Part shown: in pieces, positions 17,655 to 24,228 of the stretch
Numbering within the stretch: the stretch's first letter is position 1
How the letters are laid out: each line of letters opens with the position of its first letter
DNA from: RAM1 sp943372515
GTDB lineage: Bacteria > Pseudomonadota > Gammaproteobacteria > Burkholderiales > Burkholderiaceae_C
Assembly: GCA_943372515.1 (NCBI GenBank)
Contig: CALRYY010000006.1
Span: 1-64,000 of the forward strand
Length of the DNA stretch: 64,000 nucleotides
Direction of reading: 5' to 3'
Notes under the pieces: generated by a model
The model's database searches: none
What the model was told of the DNA's origin: nothing
Seen by the model: the letters and a program-made list of their open reading frames with translations, nothing else
Position numbers and translations under genes: made by a program

Positions 17655-18515
17655 CTATTTCCCCTCAAAAATTTTGGCGCATGGGCATGTTTTTTCATCG
17701 AAGCCCTCGTTTCTGCAGCCGTCTCGGCAAGCTTCCAATGTTGGCTTTCCATCGAACCACGCTTGGGCACGCCAGAGGCCTTTTCCGTTCGATACCATCG
17801 GAATGCAACGTTCACCGCCCGGGTTAGGAATCTCTTCCCGCAAAATGCTGCGGTACTCAGGCTGTCTGTAAGTTGCATACAGACCCCTAATTTCCTCTGC
17901 TGAAACGATGTTTTTGCCAAACTTTTTTGCCTCATCGTCAGGCGAAGAAAAAATCAGATTCGGTGATCTGAATTCGAGCGGGAGCTCTTGCAATGCAATG
18001 CGGCTCCATTCCATTTCCTGGTACTTGAAAACCACATACGGTGGATTCGGTCTGCCCCATTTGTTGTAGGAAAGGCACCCCATCGGGTGCGCCACGAGAT
18101 ATGCAACGCCTTCGCGTGCCTCCAGCAGCATTGGCAAGAAGCTGGCGGTCCCGTGATCCGGCGCAAAGGGATCTGTCCATGCCACTTTCTTTTGACTGCC
18201 GGGAATAGTGAAAGTCAGGCTCTGCTGCCTGATCGGTGGGTGCTGGCCCACTTCGCGGCGCCCCCCGCGCTCAACCGTGCGCTCGACGATGAGTCTTTGG
18301 CCATCGTGCAGCAGCACTTCTTCTTTCCAACTGCTTCCGGCAGCAGCGCACGCGCCCACGCCTGCACCCAGAATCAAAGCAGCGCCCGCCCTTTTGAGCA
18401 TCGCCCATAGGTTGCGGCTACGCGTGCCGCTGTTCTGTTCCGGAACGGCCGATGCATCGGCTCCGACCCAGCCGGGCGCATTGCGCGGGCCAGCACTTCG
18501 CTGCGAAAAAGGCAT
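17655..18515 (-). CDS. Lipoprotein C, paralogue with displaced start
   Basis: 286 residues in the longest frame. Residues ~33-60 (SRNLWAMLKRAG...VGAC) align with the start and lipobox of lipoproteins A and B, but the codon equivalent to their ATG is ACG here. The only in-frame ATG is at 18515, adding about 30 residues (MPFSQRSAGPRN...) ahead of the signal peptide. This may weaken export or mark an eroded gene. The body shares its middle with B and its Cys-rich end (CRDGCRNEGF, CPCAKIF) with A. It is the first gene of the array after an AT-rich gap. Stop is TAG, where the intact A-lipase junction has ATGA. Confidence 0.7.
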   Translation of the reverse strand: MPFSQRSAGPRNAPGWVGADASAVPEQNSGTRSRNLWAMLKRAGAALILGAGVGACAAAGSSWKEEVLLHDGQRLIVERTVERGGRREVGQHPPIRQQSLTFTIPGSQKKVAWTDPFAPDHGTASFLPMLLEAREGVAYLVAHPMGCLSYNKWGRPNPPYVVFKYQEMEWSRIALQELPLEFRSPNLIFSSPDDEAKKFGKNIVSAEEIRGLYATYRQPEYRSILREEIPNPGGERCIPMVSNGKGLWRAQAWFDGKPTLEACRDGCRNEGFDEKTCPCAKIFEGK

Positions 18516-18638
18516 GATCCAGCTAAATTTAAAACAAAATAGCTGTGTATTCTATTTGAATAAATAAATAGAATTACATTGTCTCTTTTTTACCTCATCA
18601 CATTGGAGGGGGCCGCCGCCAAGCTCGGAGCGGAAGGC
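18516..18638. promoter_or_regulatory. AT-rich gap before the lipoprotein-lipase array, with an inverted repeat
   Basis: This 123-bp gap is far richer in A+T than anything nearby. It contains TTCTATTT at 18550-18557 and its inverse AAATAGAA at 18566-18573. It lies downstream of the SulP gene and upstream of lipoprotein C, both on the minus strand, so it is where the array promoter should be. I cannot tell promoter from operator; no T-run follows the dyad to make it a good terminator. Confidence 0.5.
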
Positions 18639-20291
18639 TCAGGCGCTCAACCGCCCAAACGCCTGCAGTGCATCCACATCCGTGCGGTACATGCACAGCA
18701 GCGGCCCGTCGTCCAGCGCCCCCGCCCGGCGCAGTACCTTTTCCACCGGCAGCTTGATGCCGCTGATGTGCAGCGTGATGTTGCGCCCGGCCAGCCGTTC
18801 GCGCAGCTGGGTGAACACTTCCACGCCTGTGGCGTCAATGCGGTTGATGGGCTGGGCAAACAGGCAGACGTGTTGCACGTTGGGGGTTACTGCCAGGTGC
18901 TCGGTGATGGCGCGCTCCAGCGCGGTGGCGGATGCAAAGTCCAGCTCATCGTCCATGCGCAGCGCATACAGGTGCTGCGCCAGCGGCGGCAGCTTCCACA
19001 GGTGGCGGTCGCGCAGGCTGCCGTCGGGGTGCAGGCCCACCTCGATGATGCGCGGGTGCAGTCGCAGGTACAAAAAGTGCGCCAGCCCCATCAGCACGCC
19101 GGTCAGCACGCCCCAGTAGATGCGCGGCGCCGTCAGCAGCGTGACGCCAAAGGTGATGAAGGCTGTGGCGGCCTCCACGCGGTTGATGGACCACAGCCGC
19201 AGCAGCAGGTGCGGCTTGATCAGGCTGGCCACGGCGGCAATCACCACGGCGGCCAGCACCGCGCGCGGCACATGCGACAGCGCGGGCGTCAACAGCAGCA
19301 GCACCAGCAACACCACCACGGTGGCCGACACCGTGGCCCAGCCCGTTCTGGCGCCCGCATACAAGGTGATGGCCGAGCGCGAGAACGACGTGCTGGTCGG
19401 AAAGCTGCCCGACAGCCCCGAGACGATCTTGCCCAGGCCCTGGCCGATCAGGTCCTGGCTGGCGTCCCAGCGCTTGGCGTCGTGCTGGCTTTCTATCTTG
19501 GCGCTGGACGCCATCTCCAGCGAGCTGACCAGCGTGATAACGGCCGCCGGCACCAGCAGCAGGCTCAGCGTGTCCCAGCCGGGCCAGCCCGGCCAGTAGG
19601 GTGCGGGCAGGCCCACGGGCAGCGTGCCGATGACGGCGCCGTGGGTTGAATAGCCGCTGTACCAGCTGAGCGCCGCCGCCACGGCAATGACGATCAGCAC
19701 CATGGGCAACCGGGGCAGCCAGCGTTTGCCCGCCACGAACAGCACCAGGCTCACCACGCCAAAGGCCATGGCGGTCAGGTCAAACTGCGGCGCCTGCCAC
19801 AGCGTCTGTATGGCGCCCTTGAGCCCGAGCAGCGCCGGCACCTGCGACGCAATGATCAAAAGCGCCGCCGCCTGGCTGAAGCCGGTGAGCACGGGCGAGC
19901 TCACCAGGTTCAGCACCCAGCTGGCCCCGCCTGCGCCTAGAGCGAACTGGATGCCGCCGGCCAGCAACGCCAGCCAGACAGCCAAAGACACCCACTGCGC
20001 GCGGCCCGGCTCGGCCAGGCCGATCAACGATGCACCCACCAGCACGCTGGTCAGCGCCGACGGCCCGACCGACAGCCGCGTGGAGCTGCCAAACATCACG
20101 GCCACCAGCATCGGCAAAAACGTGGCGTACAGCCCGGTCACCAGCGGCATGCCGGCCAGCGCCGCATAGGCCACAGACTGCGGGATCATCACCACCGCCA
20201 CGGTCAGGCTGGCGCCCACTTCGCCGCGCAGCAGGGCGGCGTCGGGCCGCGGCCACTTCAGGAACGGGAACCAGCGGGACAGGTTTTGCAT
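18639..20291 (-). CDS. SulP family anion transporter with STAS domain
   Basis: 550 residues from ATG at 20291 (MQNLSRWFPFLKW); the longer frame runs into the sulfatase gene. It has about ten to twelve hydrophobic segments, the SulP signature region IPQSVAYAALAGMPLVTGLYATFLP, and a C-terminal cytoplasmic STAS domain (~residues 430-545; NRIDATGVEVFTQLRERL). SulP proteins carry sulfate, bicarbonate or related anions across the inner membrane. It is the last gene of a four-gene operon with a sulfatase 11 bp upstream, so sulfate is the likely cargo, either imported or removed after ester cleavage. Confidence 0.9.
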   Translation of the reverse strand: MQNLSRWFPFLKWPRPDAALLRGEVGASLTVAVVMIPQSVAYAALAGMPLVTGLYATFLPMLVAVMFGSSTRLSVGPSALTSVLVGASLIGLAEPGRAQWVSLAVWLALLAGGIQFALGAGGASWVLNLVSSPVLTGFSQAAALLIIASQVPALLGLKGAIQTLWQAPQFDLTAMAFGVVSLVLFVAGKRWLPRLPMVLIVIAVAAALSWYSGYSTHGAVIGTLPVGLPAPYWPGWPGWDTLSLLLVPAAVITLVSSLEMASSAKIESQHDAKRWDASQDLIGQGLGKIVSGLSGSFPTSTSFSRSAITLYAGARTGWATVSATVVVLLVLLLLTPALSHVPRAVLAAVVIAAVASLIKPHLLLRLWSINRVEAATAFITFGVTLLTAPRIYWGVLTGVLMGLAHFLYLRLHPRIIEVGLHPDGSLRDRHLWKLPPLAQHLYALRMDDELDFASATALERAITEHLAVTPNVQHVCLFAQPINRIDATGVEVFTQLRERLAGRNITLHISGIKLPVEKVLRRAGALDDGPLLCMYRTDVDALQAFGRLSA

Positions 20292-20302
20292 CGCCCCCGA
20301 GC

Positions 20303-21616
20303 TTAACGCTGCGGCATGTCCTTGACCGAATAGCCCAGGCTCACCGTCGCGTCGCCGGGGATGGGCGGCATGGTCGCGTCCCACGCCTCCCATGCGGCGC
20401 GCAGCGCAGCCAGGCGTTCTGGCTCATGCGCGGCCAGGTTGGCGCGTTCGCGCTCATCGGCGGGGATGTTGAACAGGTAGTCGTTGCCGTCCACCCGCAG
20501 GTATTTCCAGTCGCCGTCGCGCAGCGCCCGCTGGCCGCGGTGGTTCATGCGCCAGTGCAGCGGGCGGTGAAAGTGGTGGGCGCCGTCGCGCAGCACGGGC
20601 AGCATCGACACACCGTCCAGCGGGTAGTCAGCCGCTGGCGTCACACCAGCGGCGTCCAGCATCGTGGCCGACCAGTCCATGGTCATGCATTGCTGGGCGC
20701 TCACACCGCCGGGCGCGATGGCCTCTGGCCAGTGCGCGATCCACGGCACGCGGATGCCGCCTTCGGTCAGGTCCATCTTGCCGCCCACCAGCGGCCAGTT
20801 GTCACTGAACCGTTCGCCGCCGTTGTCGCTGGTAAACACCACCAGCGTGTCGCGGTCCAGGCCCTGCGCGCGCAGCGCATCCATCAGCCAGCCTATGCCT
20901 TCGTCCATGTGCTGGATCATCTTGCGGTAGGTGTGGATGTTGCCGCCGTGCAGGTGGAACAGGTTGTTCTTCACCTCTTGCGCCAGCGCTTCGTCGTCGC
21001 GTGTTTCCCAGGGCCAGTGCGGCGCGGTGTAGTGCAGGCTCAAAAAGAACGGCGTGCCGTCCTTCGCGCCCGCCGCCATGCGGTTCACATAGTCCACCGC
21101 GCGGTGCGAGATCAGGTCGGTCAGGTAGCCGTCCTCGCGGTGCTCGTCTTCGCCAAAGTACAGGTCGTGCGACCCGTTGCTGCTGCAGTGGGTGAAGTAA
21201 TCCACCCCGCCCGACATGGGGCCGAAGAACTCTTCATAGCCCGACTTCAACGGACCGAACGCGGGCGGGTAGCCCAGGTGCCATTTGCCGATGAGCGCCG
21301 TGCGGTAGCCCGCGCCCTGCAGCAGCGACGGCAGCGTGGGGTGGTCCGGCGGCAGGCCCAGCGTGGTGCTGCCCTTGCTTTTGCTGTTGATGGGCTCTTC
21401 GGCCGCGCCGCGCAGGCGGTACTGGTAGCGCGCGGTCATCAGCGCAAAGCGCGTGGGTGAACACACGGGCGAGTTGGAATAGCCCTGCGTGAAGCGGATG
21501 CCGTTGGCCGCCAGGGCGTCCAGCACCGGCGACACAGGCGCGCGGCCACCGTAGCAGCCCAGGTCCGCAAAGCCCAGATCGTCCGCAACGATGAAGATGA
21601 TGTTAGGTCGGGTCAC
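20303..21616 (-). CDS. Sulfatase (formylglycine-dependent, arylsulfatase-like)
   Basis: 437 residues from a GTG at 21616, five bases after the preceding stop; the ATG at 21664 would overlap that gene by 43 bp. The start gives RPNIIFIVADDLGFADLGCYG, the metal-binding N-terminus of sulfatases. CSPTR at residues 52-56 is the C-x-P-x-R maturation motif in which Cys52 becomes formylglycine. GKWHLG, APHWPW and SDNGGE are the remaining active-site motifs. No signal peptide is seen, so the enzyme is probably cytoplasmic. It would release sulfate from an organic sulfate ester; the neighbouring Bug binding proteins and SulP transporter support a transport-and-cleavage pathway. The activating enzyme gene is not in the window. 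Confidence 0.92.
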   Translation of the reverse strand: MTRPNIIFIVADDLGFADLGCYGGRAPVSPVLDALAANGIRFTQGYSNSPVCSPTRFALMTARYQYRLRGAAEEPINSKSKGSTTLGLPPDHPTLPSLLQGAGYRTALIGKWHLGYPPAFGPLKSGYEEFFGPMSGGVDYFTHCSSNGSHDLYFGEDEHREDGYLTDLISHRAVDYVNRMAAGAKDGTPFFLSLHYTAPHWPWETRDDEALAQEVKNNLFHLHGGNIHTYRKMIQHMDEGIGWLMDALRAQGLDRDTLVVFTSDNGGERFSDNWPLVGGKMDLTEGGIRVPWIAHWPEAIAPGGVSAQQCMTMDWSATMLDAAGVTPAADYPLDGVSMLPVLRDGAHHFHRPLHWRMNHRGQRALRDGDWKYLRVDGNDYLFNIPADERERANLAAHEPERLAALRAAWEAWDATMPPIPGDATVSLGYSVKDMPQR

Positions 21617-21621
21617 TTGCT

Positions 21622-22608
21622 TTAATTCGCCTTCAGGTCCAGTCGCTTCACCAACGGCTCCCACCGCACGATTTCGGCCTGTAGCGTCTGCTGCGCCTGC
21701 GCACTGCTGGTGCCCAGCGCCACCAGGTCAGCTGCCTGCAGCCGGGTGCGCACGTCGGGGTCTTTCATGATGTCCATGGTGGCGCGCTCGATCTCGGCCA
21801 GCACTGGGGCGGGTGTTGCTTTGGCCACCTGGAAAACCAGGCGAAAGCTCACGTCCAGGCCCGGCTGGTTCAGCGCTTTGGCCAGCGTGGGCACGTCGGG
21901 CGCCAGCGGCGACGCCGTGCCCGCCGATACGGCCAGTGCGTCCAGCTTGCCCGCCTTCACATGCTGGATCACCGTGGGTGTCGCCAGAAAGCCGCAGTTC
22001 ACTTCGCCCGACAGCACGGCCAGCGTGGCGGGCGCCGGGCCGCGGTAGGGCACGTGGTCTATTTTTACGCCCGTGAGCTGCAAAAACATCTCGGCCGCCA
22101 GGTGCCCCGGCACGCCCGCGCCGCCCGACCCGTAGGTCACGCGGCCGGCCTTGGCCTTGGCCACCAGGTCGGCCACGTTCTTGACGCCGACTGACGGGTT
22201 GCACACCAGCATCTGGCTGAAGCTGGTGGCAATGGATGCCGACACCAGGTCGGCGCGTGCGTCAAAGCCGCCCTGGTTGCCATAGACCAGCGGATTGACA
22301 GTGAGCACCGTGTCGGGGCTGAGCACCAGCGTGTGGCCGTCGGGCTCGGCCTTGGCCGCAAGGCCAGCGGCCAGGTTGTTGCCCGCGCCGGGGCGGTTTT
22401 CTACCACCGCAGGTTTGCCGGTGCGCTTGGTCAGGGCCTCGGCATACAGGCGCGCGGTAATGTCCGACGGCCCGCCCGGTGGTGAGCCCACCAGGATCTT
22501 CACGGCCTTGGTGGGCCAGACCTGGGCCATGGCGCCGGGCAGGGCGGCCAGCAGCAGGGCGGCTGCAAGCGCCTTGAAGGCAGTGCGGCGGGGGGTGCTT
22601 GCGTACAT
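21622..22608 (-). CDS. Bug/TctC-family periplasmic solute-binding protein
   Basis: 328 residues with a signal peptide ending APGAMAQ-like (LLLAALPGAMAQVWP). It then shows the Bug pattern KILVGSPPGGPSDITAR, ENRPGAGNNLAA and YGSGGAGVPGHLAAEMF. These proteins capture small, usually carboxylated ligands in the periplasm, classically for TctAB membrane partners, which are absent here as is common for Bug proteins. It lies 17 bp downstream of a second Bug gene and 5 bp before the sulfatase, so its ligand may be a sulfated carboxylate or aromatic. Confidence 0.92.
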   Translation of the reverse strand: MYASTPRRTAFKALAAALLLAALPGAMAQVWPTKAVKILVGSPPGGPSDITARLYAEALTKRTGKPAVVENRPGAGNNLAAGLAAKAEPDGHTLVLSPDTVLTVNPLVYGNQGGFDARADLVSASIATSFSQMLVCNPSVGVKNVADLVAKAKAGRVTYGSGGAGVPGHLAAEMFLQLTGVKIDHVPYRGPAPATLAVLSGEVNCGFLATPTVIQHVKAGKLDALAVSAGTASPLAPDVPTLAKALNQPGLDVSFRLVFQVAKATPAPVLAEIERATMDIMKDPDVRTRLQAADLVALGTSSAQAQQTLQAEIVRWEPLVKRLDLKAN

Positions 22609-22625
22609 CGTGGTTTCCTTGGGTC

Positions 22626-23591
22626 TCAGTCCAGGCTTACGCCGGTTGCTTTGATGGGTTTTTCCCAGCGGGCCAGGTCGGCGCGCTGTGCAGCGGCCAG
22701 CTCTGCAGAGTTGGAGCCAATAGGGTCATAGCCCAGGCTGGTCATCTTCGCCTGCATGTCCGGCTTTTTGACCGCTGCAGAAACTGCGCGTTCCAGTTTG
22801 GCCAGCACCGGCTGCGGCAGGCCGGCTGGGCCATACATCGCAAACCAGGCCGTGGCCACCATGTTGACGCCGGATTCCTTGAGCGTGGGCACCTCGGGCA
22901 CCTGCGGGTCGCGCTTGTCGCCGGTCACGGCGATGATGCGCACCTTGCCGCCGCGGTGCAGCTCGGCGGTCTCGGACACCACATCAAACTTGTAGCCAAT
23001 GTGCCCGCCCAGCAAGGCGGTGTTGGCCGGCGCCCCGCCCTGGAACGGCACGTGGGTAAACGGCACGCCCGCGCTTTGCTCCAGCAGCACGCCCATGAAG
23101 TGCGGCAGCGTGCCCAGGCCCGGCGATCCATAGGTGGCCGCCTTGGGATCGGCCTTGGCCTTGGCCAGCATTTCGGCCACAGTTTTGGCGCCGGTGGCCG
23201 GGCCCGACACCACGCCAAACTGGAACGCCGCAATCTGCGAGATGGGCGTGAAGTCTTTCACCGCGTCGTAGTCGAGCTTTTTGTACACGTGCGGGAACAG
23301 CACCATGGGCCCGCTGGGCAAAATGATGACCGTCTGGCCATCAGGCTTGGCATTCTTCACGGCCATGAGCGCAATGCGGCCGCCGGCACCGGGGCGGTTT
23401 TCCACAGTCACCGAACTGAAGTCGTCGCGGATGGCGTCGCCGATCATGCGGGCGATCACATCTGCCGACCCGCCGGGCGGAAAGCCCACCAGGATTTTCA
23501 GCGGTGGCTTGTCTTGTGCCGCAGCGGGCAGGGCCATGAAGGGGCTGGCGGCCAGCAGCAGGGCGGCGGTCAGGATTCGTCTGTTGTGCAT
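22626..23591 (-). CDS. Bug/TctC-family periplasmic solute-binding protein
   Basis: 321 residues from ATG at 23591, preceded by GAGGAGACAAACCC, a strong ribosome-binding site; the longer frame starts nine codons earlier. Signal peptide cleaves around LPAAAQD. KILVGFPPGGSADVIARM, ENRPGAGGRIALMAV and TYGSPGLGTLPHFMGV are the family motifs. It is the first gene of the Bug-Bug-sulfatase-SulP operon and is divergent from a MarR regulator, with a palindrome in the shared 106-bp gap. The two Bug proteins are clearly diverged from one another, so they probably bind different ligands. Confidence 0.92.
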   Translation of the reverse strand: MHNRRILTAALLLAASPFMALPAAAQDKPPLKILVGFPPGGSADVIARMIGDAIRDDFSSVTVENRPGAGGRIALMAVKNAKPDGQTVIILPSGPMVLFPHVYKKLDYDAVKDFTPISQIAAFQFGVVSGPATGAKTVAEMLAKAKADPKAATYGSPGLGTLPHFMGVLLEQSAGVPFTHVPFQGGAPANTALLGGHIGYKFDVVSETAELHRGGKVRIIAVTGDKRDPQVPEVPTLKESGVNMVATAWFAMYGPAGLPQPVLAKLERAVSAAVKKPDMQAKMTSLGYDPIGSNSAELAAAQRADLARWEKPIKATGVSLD

Positions 23592-23658
23592 GGGTTTGTC
23601 TCCTCGGGGTCCGGTCAATGGGCCGATCAGGTTGCAGCTCCACTGTAGACCCCGGACA

Positions 23659-23677
23659 ATTGATTGTTCTAATCAAT
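23659..23677. promoter_or_regulatory. Palindrome ATTGATT-N5-AATCAAT, candidate MarR operator
   Basis: Perfect 7-bp arms at 23659-23665 and 23671-23677 with a 5-bp spacer, in the 106-bp gap between the divergent Bug operon and the MarR gene. Size and AT-rich symmetry match typical MarR-family operators, which are often shared by the regulator and the divergent operon it controls. It starts 21 bp before the MarR ATG, where bound protein would block transcription. Assignment to this MarR is inference from position. Confidence 0.7.
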
Positions 23678-23697
23678 CATTCCCTTGGTAAACCCTG

Positions 23698-24228
23698 ATG
23701 GCTCCTGCCGCCAACCGCCTTGCCAGCCCCGGCGCCCTGGACGACCTGCTGCTGTACCGCATCAACCGGTTGCTGGGCGTGGCGGGCAGCATGGTGATCC
23801 GCCTGTGCGAGGGGCGCTTTGGCATTACCCGGCGTGAATGGCGCGTGCTGGCCCAGCTGGCGCATGAAGGCAGTCTGCTGTCGTCGCAGCTGGCCGAGCG
23901 CGCGCAACTGGACCGTGCCCGCACGTCCCGCGCTGTCACATCGCTGGTGGCCAAGGGGCTGGTGCACCGTCAGACCCAGCCGGGGGACAGACGCCAGGCC
24001 ATGCTGGCCCTGACGGCAGCGGGCGCGGCGCTGCATGACGCCATGTTCCCGCTGGTGCGCGACATCAACCGCGAGCTGCTGGCGCTGCTGGACGCCACCC
24101 AGGTGGCCCAGCTGGACCAGGTGCTGGACGTGTTGCAGCAGCGCGCCGACCAGCTGGTGCTGCAGGCCGATGCACTGCCGCGCGCCGACCGCCGCCGCGG
24201 TGGCCGCTCTGTGCGAAGCATGGGATGA
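23698..24228 (+). CDS. MarR family transcriptional regulator
   Basis: 176 residues. The winged helix is visible at ~45-110: ITRREWRVLAQLAHEG, then LLSSQLAERAQLDRARTSRAVTSLVAKGLVHRQ as helix-turn-helix and PGDRRQAMLALTAAG as the wing with the family's D-x-R. Flanking helices form the dimer interface. MarR proteins normally repress a neighbouring operon until an aromatic or carboxylated ligand binds. The divergent Bug-Bug-sulfatase-SulP operon is the natural target. The stop overlaps the helicase ATG (ATGA), so regulator and helicase are translationally coupled although they seem functionally unrelated. Confidence 0.9.
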   Translation: MAPAANRLASPGALDDLLLYRINRLLGVAGSMVIRLCEGRFGITRREWRVLAQLAHEGSLLSSQLAERAQLDRARTSRAVTSLVAKGLVHRQTQPGDRRQAMLALTAAGAALHDAMFPLVRDINRELLALLDATQVAQLDQVLDVLQQRADQLVLQADALPRADRRRGGRSVRSMG

